Shown: positions 24,164-32,160, numbered from the stretch's first letter. The stretch is DNA of 40,643 nucleotides from Secundilactobacillus oryzae JCM 18671 (GCF_000740055.1 NZ_BBJM01000019.1:1-40643), one strand, 5' to 3'. Program-made: numbers and translations. The notes: generated by a model not told the origin, from the letters alone.

Positions 24164-25330
24164 ATGGACTCAATCTTAACGGATTTGAAGTATGCCCAAA
24201 GCAAGCAATTTTTAGTCAACATTTTTCAAAAGAACCAGGAAGTCGTCTACACGGGCTACGTTAGTGCAATCGATCAAACTGGATTAGTCATTGAAACTTT
24301 CAGCGACACCGGATTGCCAGATGGCGCAGTCTACCTTGACTTGGAAGTCATTGAGGAAGTTGAGTTTGATAGTGATGATCTAGATAACATGCTTTTTCGA
24401 ATTGCGAACGCCGCCGAGGAGAGCTTGATTGATATTCACGGTATTACGGAGCAATTTACGGCTGATCAACCGCTGCTCAATCAAGTTTTGACGCAGGCAC
24501 TTAACCACGAGTGGGTCTTAATGATTATGGATCAGCAAGAAGGGACTTTTTACGAAGGCCAGATTTCCAAGTTGACGGCCACTGGTATTGAATTGGAGAC
24601 CTTTAATAAGTTCAACTATTCGGAAAACAAAGCCGTGACTTTACCGTTTTCGGCGGTTAAGTTGGTGGAATTCCAGGGGCGTGAACTGACGCTTCAAGCT
24701 CTGATTATGCCTGAGATGCTTAAGCAAGCACACCAACCATCAGTTAAAGTACTAAGTACGTTAGAAAAAGAGCAACAGCTTGCTAGAGCACTTGCACAGC
24801 AAACTTACATTGCCCTGATTCCAGATGGTAACCGGCAGATGTTTTTTGTTGGTAAGGTTAATTCGATTAACGAAAGCGGCATGGTCATGAATTTGGTGGA
24901 CATGTCGGGACAATTCGGTGGTTACGTGCTTTTACGCCATGCCGAGATTCGAGAAGTCATTACAGCTTCAGACTATCTCCAAACGGTCAACTTATTGGTT
25001 CAAACGAACGAGCGCATTGGAACAGAGCTGCAGCCCGTTTTGAATGATGAGCGACTTTTTGACGCCACAACCGACCTATTCGTTTCTGTGCTTGGTCAGG
25101 CAGCCGCCTTCAAGCGCGTTTTGCAAATTCGGTTACAAGATGGTCAATCAATGGTGGGGTATCCGAGCCACGTGACGCAAGATCATGTCATTTTCCATGA
25201 AATCGAAGACACCCAAATCGTTGATTCGGTTGGCCAATCCATCCGAATTGATGAAATCTTCCAGATTGGTTTTGACTATTTGGAAGCCCATTTAATTGAG
25301 CAACAACTAAAAAATTCTGGTGAGTTATAA
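24164..25330 (+). CDS. 388-residue protein built from four Sm/SH3-like beta repeats, function unknown
   Basis: No family is recognised. Four related segments at about 15-70, 115-172, 213-268 and 317-372 share a pattern. Each has a strand with I/V, a Y/F-x-G-x-V/I strand, a T/S-x-G-h turn and strand, and a final strand with E/I-x-x-V/I-x-F. Examples are VVYTGYVSAIDQTGLVIET, TFYEGQISKLTATGIELET and FFVGKVNSINESGMVMNL. Helical linkers of about 45 residues join them, giving a period near 100. ATG 24164 has AGGGAGG upstream. The downstream gene follows 18 bases later and encodes a membrane protein. Confidence 0.8.
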   Translation: MDSILTDLKYAQSKQFLVNIFQKNQEVVYTGYVSAIDQTGLVIETFSDTGLPDGAVYLDLEVIEEVEFDSDDLDNMLFRIANAAEESLIDIHGITEQFTADQPLLNQVLTQALNHEWVLMIMDQQEGTFYEGQISKLTATGIELETFNKFNYSENKAVTLPFSAVKLVEFQGRELTLQALIMPEMLKQAHQPSVKVLSTLEKEQQLARALAQQTYIALIPDGNRQMFFVGKVNSINESGMVMNLVDMSGQFGGYVLLRHAEIREVITASDYLQTVNLLVQTNERIGTELQPVLNDERLFDATTDLFVSVLGQAAAFKRVLQIRLQDGQSMVGYPSHVTQDHVIFHEIEDTQIVDSVGQSIRIDEIFQIGFDYLEAHLIEQQLKNSGEL

Positions 25331-25348
25331 GCAGGAGGATTCCGTAAC

Positions 25349-25699
25349 ATGAAGAAAACACCTTTTCCTAAGTGGTTAATTGAGACGCTCCAAATTGTCA
25401 TCTTGATTGCCATTCTATATGCAGCCTACATTCTGGCAGGACCATTTTTAGGTGGTAAGCCAGTCAGTGCTCAGACCTGGCTCTATTACCCCGTGCAAAT
25501 CTTTGTGGCATTGATTGCGGTGGGTGCCTATCGATACTGGAAGGAAAGTCAACGGATTGCGTCGGAGAAGGCGAAAAAAGAAGCGGAACTCCGAGAGCAA
25601 CGACGCTTGGCGGAAAGCAAAACGCAGCATGAGGCCAACATCAAGCGAAATCAGAACGTTCAACAAAACTTGAAGAGACAAAAAAACGAACCGAGATAA
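25349..25699 (+). CDS. Membrane protein with two spans and a basic coiled-coil tail
   Basis: 116 residues, family unknown. Two spans (about 10-31 and 43-62) are followed by a highly charged helical tail from about residue 63 (SEKAKKEAELREQRRLAES) rich in Lys, Arg, Glu and Gln. The tail is probably cytoplasmic. The RBS is AGGAGG. It sits 18 bases after the four-repeat protein, suggesting a functional pair. The last codons form the left arm of the terminator. Confidence 0.78.
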   Translation: MKKTPFPKWLIETLQIVILIAILYAAYILAGPFLGGKPVSAQTWLYYPVQIFVALIAVGAYRYWKESQRIASEKAKKEAELREQRRLAESKTQHEANIKRNQNVQQNLKRQKNEPR

Positions 25700-25718
25700 A
25701 ACTATCGGTTCGTTTTTT
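25681..25718. terminator. Bidirectional terminator overlapping the end of the coiled-coil gene
   Basis: AAAAAACGAACCGA (25681-25694) pairs perfectly with TCGGTTCGTTTTTT (25705-25718). The left arm codes the last residues and the stop lies in the loop. Confidence 0.9.
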
Positions 25719-25719
25719 A

Positions 25720-25911
25720 TTAGGCATGTCGGGTAAAATATTGCTCGATAAGCTTATGCTCTTCTGGTGTAGGATCTGATTCCATCGACTTAATGTCGTG
25801 CAACCTTTCCACCGTCATATGAATATTGAAAGCAAGTTCGTTGTCGGTCAAATTGTGTTTTCTCTGGAAAGTGATGATATCTTCTGCTATACTGTTAATT
25901 TCGCGTGACAT
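25720..25911 (-). CDS. Small HTH-like protein
   Basis: 63 residues. The order FQRKHNLTDNELAFNIHMTVERLHDIKS resembles an XRE/Cro-type helix-turn-helix: the first helix, LTDNELAFN as the positioning helix, MTVERLHDI as the recognition helix. PTPEEHKLIEQYF is a typical last helix. It could bind DNA or be a related small fold; no target is known. The start ATG follows GGAGGGAG. It is convergent with the coiled-coil gene and shares its terminator. Confidence 0.75.
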   Translation of the reverse strand: MSREINSIAEDIITFQRKHNLTDNELAFNIHMTVERLHDIKSMESDPTPEEHKLIEQYFTRHA

Positions 25912-26171
25912 ACACTCCCTCCAAGCTAAATATGGTTGTTCAATTTTATTATAGCCAACTTTGGTTAAAATGGTGACAAACTGATTTCAGAAAAGGGAAT
26001 TATTTTCAAACATAAACGTTGCTGTTGCCGTAGTGGTGCGGTAAACTAACTTAAAGCTGGTGTAATCTGCTAGTGATTCATTGTTATCAGAATTCAACTT
26101 TCGTGATACCGGTCTGTGATGTGGGCCAGGTATAGTGGAGACTGTTTTAAAATAACAATGAGGTGAACTTA

Positions 26172-26717
26172 ATGAAGTTTAATAAATCAATCTTAGCAAT
26201 TACATCGGCGGCAGCTTTTACATTGACGCCAATGATCAGCGCCAGCGCCAATGCTGCAGGACACACATCGCAATCAGTTTCAACGTCAGCACAAGTTTAT
26301 ACGAGCACAGTGCAGGCCACGAGTTACGGCTCAGATACAGCAACTGATTCAACTAGCACGGCTGTTGTTAACTTAGCCAAAAAGCTAGCTTCTCAAAGCA
26401 TTCCGTATGTATGGGGTGGCGAATCCCTCCAAGGAATGGACTGTTCTGGATTAACCGACTACGTTTATCGTGAAGCGGCCGGCATTCAATTAGGGCACTA
26501 CACGGTGACACAAGAAAGCAAGGTTACCAAGAAGGCAGTGGCAAACGCTCAACCAGGTGATTTACTTTTCTGGGGAGCGCAAGGCGCGAGTTACCACGTT
26601 GCCATCTACATTGGCAACAACCAGTATGTGGCAGCGCCACAACCAGGCCAGAACGTCAGCGTACAAACAATCAACAGCGCGTTCATGCCTAGCTTTGCTG
26701 GAACAGTTAATCGTTAA
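26172..26717 (+). CDS. Secreted NlpC/P60 family peptidoglycan endopeptidase
   Basis: 181 residues. A signal peptide ends near ASANA (about residue 30), followed by a Ser/Thr-rich spacer and a compact C-terminal NlpC/P60 domain (about 72-181). The catalytic Cys is in GMDCSG (about residue 91) and the His in SYHVAIYIG (about residue 143). A third polar residue is likely in AAPQPGQNV. It should cut stem peptides (D-iGlu-diamino acid class). I chose ATG 26172, since TGAGGTGA lies just upstream. No SH3 or LysM module is visible. A TATAGT -10 lies about 50 bases upstream. Confidence 0.9.
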   Translation: MKFNKSILAITSAAAFTLTPMISASANAAGHTSQSVSTSAQVYTSTVQATSYGSDTATDSTSTAVVNLAKKLASQSIPYVWGGESLQGMDCSGLTDYVYREAAGIQLGHYTVTQESKVTKKAVANAQPGDLLFWGAQGASYHVAIYIGNNQYVAAPQPGQNVSVQTINSAFMPSFAGTVNR

Positions 26718-26775
26718 TTAATCTTCGGTAATCATTTTGATTACAACTACGATACTGTAGTTTATCAAGCAGGAA

Positions 26776-26801
26776 GTCCACCAGTGATGGTGGGCTTTTT
26801 T
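26776..26801 (+). terminator. Terminator of the NlpC/P60 gene
   Basis: GTCCACCA (26776-26783) pairs with TGGTGGGC (26788-26795), one G-T pair, with a four-base loop and TTTTTT. Confidence 0.85.
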
Positions 26802-26843
26802 ATGTTTTCCGAGGTATTTGTAATATTTTGATAGCGCCTGAAA

Positions 26844-26852
26844 TGGTATAAT
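26844..26852 (+). promoter_or_regulatory. Extended -10 promoter of the Ser-rich lipoprotein gene
   Basis: TGGTATAAT gives an extended -10 with a perfect TATAAT (26847-26852). The -35 (ATTTTG at 17 bases) is weak. A start near 26859 gives a leader of about 53 bases. Confidence 0.6.
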
Positions 26853-26873
26853 ATAGGCGAAATCAAACGTTTA

Positions 26874-26902
26874 GGGGAGGGAGGGCCTCCATCAATTGGA
26901 GG
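26874..26902 (+). promoter_or_regulatory. Possible ribosome-binding-site switch before the Ser-rich lipoprotein
   Basis: CCTCCA (26886-26891) can pair with TGGAGG (26897-26902), which contains the ribosome site, closing a five-base loop. The same CCTCC can pair instead with GGAGG at 26876-26880 in the preceding G-rich tract. The two foldings are mutually exclusive, so one hides and the other frees the ribosome site. The regulatory function is inferred. Confidence 0.45.
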
Positions 26903-26911
26903 ACCAAAATT

Positions 26912-27448
26912 ATGAAAAAGAGTCGATTGATTACAGCTTCATTAGTGGCACTAAGTTTGATCTTAGCGGGATGCGGAAGCAATCAAGCTAGCCAATCGAG
27001 TAGTAATGAAGCGTCGTCTTCAAAATCAAGTCAGTCGAAGGCGGTATCTTCAAGCAGCAGCAAGGAAACCAGCAGTCGTTCATCTTCAGCGTCTTCAACG
27101 ACTTCAAGTAGCAGTAATGCTTCGAGTGCTAGTCCTTCTAAGACCAGCACGACAGATACTCAGGCCACGACTACCAGTATGAGTTTGTCGGATATGTATA
27201 ATTGGGCGTACTCACAAGTGAGTCGACAATATGCACGACAGGATATCAGTATGACGTCTTACAAGGCCGATAACGGAGCAACGATTATTCAAATTGTTGA
27301 AAACCACAATTCGCCTAATATGAAGGCTAAGGGTGTTGATCCTAATACGGCCCCAACTATCGCCTGGTTTGAGGTGACGACAAAGGGTGCCCTGTATCGT
27401 TCGGATGACGGTGGTGCCAACTTTTATTTAGTAGCTAATCATCAATAA
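26912..27448 (+). CDS. Ser/Thr-rich lipoprotein with small C-terminal domain, function unknown
   Basis: 178 residues. The lipobox LILAGC puts the lipidated cysteine at residue 21. A Ser/Thr/Lys-rich low-complexity stretch (about 22-100) spans the wall. The conserved-looking C-terminal domain (about 105-178) begins LSDMYNWAYSQVSRQYARQD and ends FEVTTKGALYRSDDGG plus a short tail. I do not recognise that domain. The RBS is GGAGG nine bases before the ATG, and it may be masked by the hairpin described just upstream. It is monocistronic, with a bidirectional terminator after it. Confidence 0.82.
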   Translation: MKKSRLITASLVALSLILAGCGSNQASQSSSNEASSSKSSQSKAVSSSSSKETSSRSSSASSTTSSSSNASSASPSKTSTTDTQATTTSMSLSDMYNWAYSQVSRQYARQDISMTSYKADNGATIIQIVENHNSPNMKAKGVDPNTAPTIAWFEVTTKGALYRSDDGGANFYLVANHQ

Positions 27449-27455
27449 ACAAACC

Positions 27456-27496
27456 AAAAGACCAAAGCAATCTTAAATTTGCTTTGGTCTTTTTTA
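27456..27496. terminator. Bidirectional terminator after the Ser-rich lipoprotein
   Basis: AAAAGACCAAAGCAA (27456-27470) pairs perfectly with TTGCTTTGGTCTTTT (27479-27493). T-runs occur on both strands. The stop of the converging membrane protein gene touches the arm. Confidence 0.9.
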
Positions 27497-27853
27497 GTAC
27501 CAGTTACTATGATTTCGGCGAATTCGCATTCGTACTTCAAAGAAGTAGCCTAACAGGATGGCCACTAAGATGACCGTCAAAACGGTCCAAAGCCAGTTGC
27601 CCTGCGTTTGAACTAGTACGAAGTAGCCAAATCCCAATGCGCTCAGCGCGAGTAAGATAATGTTTAAAATTGTTGAGCGACTTTGCAGAAATGCCATTCC
27701 AATTGCCAAAAGGGTTGCGCCCGCAACAACGCCCTCTGCACTAGATGGTGTGTTGAATTCAGCAATTGTTGCAATAATCTCAATTAGGAGGCCGACGACA
27801 ATGGCGACCACACCGAAGACTCCTGTGAAGTTAGTTAAGTTTGACCGTTTCAT
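27494..27853 (-). CDS. Four-span membrane protein of unknown function
   Basis: 119 residues with four hydrophobic spans (about 12-30, 42-60, 63-80 and 86-104) and a basic tail VRMRIRRNHSNWY. No motif is recognised. ATG 27853 has GAGGGGTGG upstream; the frame extends further, to 27913, without support. A TATAAT -10 with a weak -35 lies about 40 bases upstream. It follows the ECF operon in the same direction, 61 bases after it, so it may be co-transcribed. Confidence 0.72.
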   Translation of the reverse strand: MKRSNLTNFTGVFGVVAIVVGLLIEIIATIAEFNTPSSAEGVVAGATLLAIGMAFLQSRSTILNIILLALSALGFGYFVLVQTQGNWLWTVLTVILVAILLGYFFEVRMRIRRNHSNWY

Positions 27854-27914
27854 ACGACCACCCCTCTCTACGCTTATTATAGAACAAAGTCTGGAGCATG
27901 GGTATATTTTCAAA

Positions 27915-28571
27915 CTAAGGTAAATGGATCATAAACAGTAGAATTTGCAAGATTAACAGTAAGCTACCAAATAAGTAAAAATCTTTGACTGGAATTTTAA
28001 TAACCTGGTAGTGTGTCCGTGGTTGGTCCTCAACAAATCCGTGAGAAGTCATCGCTTCCGCTAAGTTTTCTGACCAATTTAGTGAAGCTAAAATTGCCTT
28101 GAAATAAAGTGTTGGTGACCAAAAGTGCATTGGCTGATTTCGCATTTTTCCTGCTGCACGAATAATGCTGACTTCAGCCGTAATTTTGGGAATTAGGTTG
28201 AAAGCGCCGAGGAATCCATAGGCAAATTTTGAAGGCAACTTAGCGTTTTGCTCAAGTGAGGCAACTAATTGAGGGAGTGAAGTGGTTAGCGTGACAATTG
28301 AGCCGACAAAAACGTAGGCATAAATCCGAGTAATCAGAACCAAGATGAAGTCCAATCCCTCGTCGGTCCAAAGCGCCATCGAAATTCCAATGGCCAGAGC
28401 GGGCAGTAAAGGAACGATGAATAGGAGTCCGATTTTACGGTAGGCCACGCGGTTAATCAGTAGCCAGATGATACTTGCAATGACTAAGATCAAATTGACC
28501 GTCCAGGATCTGGTAAAAGAGATTTCAACCGCGATAAGTAGTGATAGGAGTAATTTCAAACTAGGATTCAT
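27915..28571 (-). CDS. ECF transporter transmembrane (T) component, YkoC-like
   Basis: 218 residues with about five to six spans. The coupling-helix segments are visible: VSIIRAAGKMRNQPMHF in the middle and SENLAEAMTSHGF near the C-terminus. These correspond to the paired EcfT motifs, the second reading SHG instead of the common ARG. It overlaps the ATPase gene by four bases, indicating a fixed complex with it and the S component. The TPP riboswitch upstream of the operon points to thiamine or its hydroxymethylpyrimidine precursor. Confidence 0.85.
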   Translation of the reverse strand: MNPSLKLLLSLLIAVEISFTRSWTVNLILVIASIIWLLINRVAYRKIGLLFIVPLLPALAIGISMALWTDEGLDFILVLITRIYAYVFVGSIVTLTTSLPQLVASLEQNAKLPSKFAYGFLGAFNLIPKITAEVSIIRAAGKMRNQPMHFWSPTLYFKAILASLNWSENLAEAMTSHGFVEDQPRTHYQVIKIPVKDFYLFGSLLLILQILLFMIHLP

Positions 28572-30007
28572 GATAAGCCCTCCTGATACGTCAACGTTTG
28601 ATTGGCCAATTGCAGATGGTAATCGGCAACTTGGGTTAAACCAGTCAGCTGATGGCTGATAACAATCAATGTTTCGTCCAATTGTCGACTGGCCTCACGC
28701 AAGAATTGAGCAACTGTAGCGACCGAATCTAAATCTAACCCCTTCAATGGCTCGTCCAGTAGCAAAACGGGGGGAGCTGTAATCAACATGCCCAAGAGTT
28801 GTAACTTCTTTTTTTGGCCTTCACTCAGCGTGTAAACCACCTGATCACCACGATTGGAAAGGTTAATGGCAGCTAACATTTCGGCGATTTTTTGATCAGA
28901 GTAGAATTCTGGATGGTGACTAGCCTTCTTTGAAATTGCGAGCTCTTCGGCGACGGTAATGCCCAGAAATTGTGCTTGTGCTTCCTGGAACATGAGCCCC
29001 ACTTGCAAGGCGTAACGGCGAGCTTTTAATTTTTGAATGTCATGAGTTTCGTAGATAATCTGTCCCTGGTACGTTTTTAAGCGAGTTAACGCTTTGAAGA
29101 GTGTTGATTTACCCGCGCCATTTTCACCAGTTAGGAGGGTGATTTTACCAGCTGGAATGTTCAGTTTGTCCACAGTCATAAGGGTGCGATCACCAGTGGT
29201 TAACTGAACTTTTTGCAGATTTAAAATGCTAGGTGTTGTCGTTTTGGGAAGTGGCACGTTAAAGCTGGTTTTGGCGCTAGCAAAACGACTAAATTGCTTG
29301 CTAGCTTCCGATTCGGATAACCGCGAAATTTGTTTGGTTTTCGGATTAAGTTCGAAGACGTCATTCACCACATTTTGATAGTCACTTAAATCGTGGTCCG
29401 CAAGAATAATGGTTTTTCCCGCTTCGTCGCGCAATGCCACTAAACGCTCAATTAGGTGCTGACGGGATGAGGTATCGATGCTCGCAAACGGTTCGTCCAG
29501 CAGAATCACATCACTATCCATCGCAACGATGGTGGCGAGGGCAACCTTTTGTTTTTCACCGCCGGAAAGTGTGGCGAGGGTGCGGTCCCGTAATTGAGTG
29601 ATGCCAACAAACGCTAGTGCATTAGCGATAATGGCATCCATTTTTGCAGGATCGACTTGCAGGTTTTCTAGCACAAAAATTAATTCATTGGTGACCGTAT
29701 CCATTGTAAATTGCTGATCTGGATCCTGAAATAGGAGAGCAACCCGTTTACTGACGGTGTCTGCTGGCATGTCGGTAAGCGATTGGTCGTCGTATGCGAT
29801 TGTGCCGGACTGTAATGTTCCACGAAAACTAGGGTAGAGTCGTGCCAACAGTTTCAATAAAGTTGACTTTCCGGTCCCTGATGGTCCGATGAGTAAGGAA
29901 AAGTGGCGGTCTGAAAAAGTCAGTGTCACATCGTTCAGGACGGGTGGCAGTTTTTCTTGCGCAGTGGAATATGAAAATGTTAAATGATTGACCGAAACGT
30001 TGGCCAC
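28568..30007 (-). CDS. ECF transporter ATPase with two fused ABC domains, YkoD-like
   Basis: 479 residues, two nucleotide-binding domains in one chain. Domain 1 has Walker A GPSGTGKST, signature LSGGEKQKVALA and Walker B VILLDEPFASID. Domain 2 (from about residue 260) has GENGAGKST, a modified signature LSEGQKKKLQLLG and VLLLDEPLKGLD. The fused form is that of YkoD, part of the dedicated ykoEDC thiamine-precursor importer. It starts 15 bases after the S-component gene and overlaps the T-component gene. Confidence 0.88.
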   Translation of the reverse strand: MANVSVNHLTFSYSTAQEKLPPVLNDVTLTFSDRHFSLLIGPSGTGKSTLLKLLARLYPSFRGTLQSGTIAYDDQSLTDMPADTVSKRVALLFQDPDQQFTMDTVTNELIFVLENLQVDPAKMDAIIANALAFVGITQLRDRTLATLSGGEKQKVALATIVAMDSDVILLDEPFASIDTSSRQHLIERLVALRDEAGKTIILADHDLSDYQNVVNDVFELNPKTKQISRLSESEASKQFSRFASAKTSFNVPLPKTTTPSILNLQKVQLTTGDRTLMTVDKLNIPAGKITLLTGENGAGKSTLFKALTRLKTYQGQIIYETHDIQKLKARRYALQVGLMFQEAQAQFLGITVAEELAISKKASHHPEFYSDQKIAEMLAAINLSNRGDQVVYTLSEGQKKKLQLLGMLITAPPVLLLDEPLKGLDLDSVATVAQFLREASRQLDETLIVISHQLTGLTQVADYHLQLANQTLTYQEGLS

Positions 30008-30022
30008 TGAAATCCCTCCATT

Positions 30023-30589
30023 TTAACGTGCAGACAGCACCCGGCTTTTCTCAAGTAAGTTCATAATGAGTTTAACGAGTACGCCCCCAAAGAAGAAGGT
30101 GGACACGAGTCGGATGATAAATAGTGAAAGCAATAGACTTAAGTGGTACTGGTTATAGCCATTACGAATCATGTCCCAGCCAAATGTGACAATAGTGGTA
30201 GTGATAACGCTTAAAGACAAGCTAAACCAGTTGTAGACCTTGTAGCCAGTGACTGTATAACCGAGTTCAGATCCAATGCCTTGAACGATGCCAGAAATGA
30301 GCGTGCTAGCGCCCCATTGACCACCCAGGAACATTTCGACAACCGAGCCAAGCAGTTCGCCCAAAGTTGCAGAACCGGCGATTTTAAACAGGTAACCGGC
30401 TAGTGGTCCCGCCATAACCCAAACGCCCATTAGAATATCGTTGGCTGCCGGTCCCAATCCGATTGGGGTCAGTGCAACAGTCAAAATGTTATAAAGTGGA
30501 ATAATGACCCAGTAGATAACCCCGAAAAAGATTGAAATTAAGGCTAACGTGATGATATCGCGTAAATGCCATGCTTTGAAAAAGTTCAT
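30023..30589 (-). CDS. ECF substrate-binding (S) component, YkoE-like (hydroxymethylpyrimidine/thiamine)
   Basis: 188 residues with about five or six spans. Segments GPAANDILMGVWVMAGPLAGYL and GSELGYTVTGYKVYNWFSL fit the YkoE family. It heads the operon behind a TPP riboswitch and has a GGGGGC-type ribosome site. With YkoD- and YkoC-like genes downstream it forms a complete importer. No YkoF-like gene is seen nearby. Confidence 0.87.
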   Translation of the reverse strand: MNFFKAWHLRDIITLALISIFFGVIYWVIIPLYNILTVALTPIGLGPAANDILMGVWVMAGPLAGYLFKIAGSATLGELLGSVVEMFLGGQWGASTLISGIVQGIGSELGYTVTGYKVYNWFSLSLSVITTTIVTFGWDMIRNGYNQYHLSLLLSLFIIRLVSTFFFGGVLVKLIMNLLEKSRVLSAR

Positions 30590-30638
30590 AAAAACGCCCC
30601 CTTGAAAGTTTGCATTTAGTTAAATGGATTAGGGAAAG

Positions 30639-30670
30639 AAAAAACCCCCGACTCAGCTGAGTCGAGGGTC
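30639..30670 (-). terminator. Riboswitch-controlled terminator before the ykoEDC-like operon
   Basis: On the minus strand CCCTCGACTCAG pairs with CTGAGTCGGGGG, then TTTTTT follows (30639-30644). It lies 30 bases after the TPP aptamer. Confidence 0.87.
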
Positions 30671-30699
30671 TCCATGCGTCAAATAATGGTAAACCGGTC

Positions 30700-30773
30700 A
30701 TTATCTCCCTTCGCTGGTCTTAACCAGAGCAGGTTCAATGGGTGTTATCTCAGCCAAATGGCACCCCAGATAT
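30700..30773 (-). ncRNA. TPP riboswitch (thi element)
   Basis: On the minus strand the core GGGGTGCC, GGCTGAGA, ACACCC, TGAACCTG and CTGGTTAAGACCAGCGAAGGGA are all present in order. P1 is closed by ATATCT and AGATAA. TPP binding should favour the downstream terminator and shut off the thiamine-precursor transporter. The element, its promoter and terminator account for the 313-base stretch without genes between the S component and the carboxypeptidase. Confidence 0.95.
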
Positions 30774-30794
30774 ATTTAACTAAATTACACAAGT

Positions 30795-30823
30795 AGCGTA
30801 CCAGATTTTGAAAGGGGTTGCAA
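30795..30823 (-). promoter_or_regulatory. Promoter of the TPP-riboswitch transcript
   Basis: On the minus strand TTGCAA (30818-30823) and TACGCT (30795-30800) are 17 bases apart, with TGG preceding the -10. Confidence 0.55.
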
Positions 30824-30902
30824 GTTAAGGCCCAATCCCAGCTTTTATTTTGTCCAATCTTTGATAAAATTGGGATAGTTAATTGAGAAAGGGGACGAAA
30901 GT

Positions 30903-32147
30903 GTGAGGTATAAGAAACTCTGGATAGGCGTACCGGTCGGGATTTTGTTGGCAACCTGGTTTGCGGTAACCATTAATAGCCGTGAAGCTATTCCGTCTGC
31001 CATTACCACCAGTAAGCAGCCCCGCGCTTACACAATTAGCGATTCTCGGGTACAGATTTATAATCCCCAGACGCACCAAAAGCTAAGGGTAAGTAATCAG
31101 TCTAAGCAAACTTGGTATGTGCTGAAGTCAGCCAAGTTGACTGAGGGGAATCGTCATGAAACGTTTAAATATGTTTACCTGGATAACGCACACCAAGGCT
31201 GGATTGCAGCCAATCATTTGAAAAAGGTGCTGCCACTCAACTACAAGCTCAAAAAAGCAAAGGCGGCTATCGCCATTAACGCAACTACTGGACAAGTTTT
31301 AACACAGCAAAATGCGAATAGCCCGCAATTGGTTGCCTCAACAGCGAAGCTTATGACCATTTATCTGGCAATGCAAAAAGTTCAGAAAACGAAAGCGGGT
31401 TGGCATCAAAAAGTCGATGTCATGAAGGACAAACAACTGGTAAAGATGAGCCAGGATCCGGCTCATGGTGGTTTTGAATTCAAAAAGAATCGAACCTACA
31501 CTGTCCATGATTTAGTGGATGCAGCGATGATTCAGTCGTCTAATAACGCCGCCATCGCACTAGGAGAGTGGGTTGCTGGATCTAACACCAAATTCATTCG
31601 CTTAATGAACCAAACCGCCAAGGCGTGGGGGCTACGTCAAACGCATTTCGTTTCGTCATCTGGTTTAGAAAATGATGATTTAAAATCGTTTGACTTAACG
31701 GTCCCTGGAACCTCGGCAAAGGCGGCTAATCAGCTGTCGGCGGCTAATCTAGCGACTATTGCGCGAAAACTTATTACCAAGTATCCAGAGATCCTGTCAG
31801 TTAGTCGCCAACGAGTGAAAAAAGTGGCAGGTGAAACACTGTATAACTACACGCCCTTGTTAAAGGGAGCTGAATCTTACGATCAAAAATTAAAAGTCGA
31901 TGGCTTAAAAATCGGGTACACGCCACGAGCAGGCACTTCTTTTGTGGGAACTGGAACGCCGAATAACAATCGGATTATTACCGTTATTATTAAAGACAAA
32001 AAGGTTTTTGATGATACGACCAAGCTGATGAAAGCCGCCAGCAAGGTGAATGTGCCAACGACGGTGATTAACTTAGCCAAGCAGAACCAAGATAACGAAC
32101 ATGCCTTATCAACGAAGCTCATTTATCAACTAAAGACGCTTAACTAG
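30903..32147 (+). CDS. D-alanyl-D-alanine carboxypeptidase (peptidase S11), N-terminal SH3-like extension
   Basis: 414 residues, predicted to trim the terminal D-Ala of peptidoglycan stems. An N-terminal signal/anchor (about 6-24) and an SH3-like segment (about 40-108, ending NAHQGWIAANHLKKV) precede the S11 domain from about 120. The catalytic set is S146-T-A-K149, S212-S-N214 and K336-I-G338. The last is usually KTG, so Ile replaces Thr. The conventional C-terminal beta domain of DacA is short or absent. The start is GTG (30903) with AAAGGGGA upstream. It forms an operon with two HAD phosphatase genes. Confidence 0.9.
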   Translation: MRYKKLWIGVPVGILLATWFAVTINSREAIPSAITTSKQPRAYTISDSRVQIYNPQTHQKLRVSNQSKQTWYVLKSAKLTEGNRHETFKYVYLDNAHQGWIAANHLKKVLPLNYKLKKAKAAIAINATTGQVLTQQNANSPQLVASTAKLMTIYLAMQKVQKTKAGWHQKVDVMKDKQLVKMSQDPAHGGFEFKKNRTYTVHDLVDAAMIQSSNNAAIALGEWVAGSNTKFIRLMNQTAKAWGLRQTHFVSSSGLENDDLKSFDLTVPGTSAKAANQLSAANLATIARKLITKYPEILSVSRQRVKKVAGETLYNYTPLLKGAESYDQKLKVDGLKIGYTPRAGTSFVGTGTPNNNRIITVIIKDKKVFDDTTKLMKAASKVNVPTTVINLAKQNQDNEHALSTKLIYQLKTLN

Positions 32148-32160
32148 GAGGACACTGACA

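Noticed and set aside
26828-26852. TTGATA and TATAAT as a classical promoter for the Ser-rich lipoprotein.
   Set aside because: The spacing is only 13 bases; an extended -10 explanation is better.
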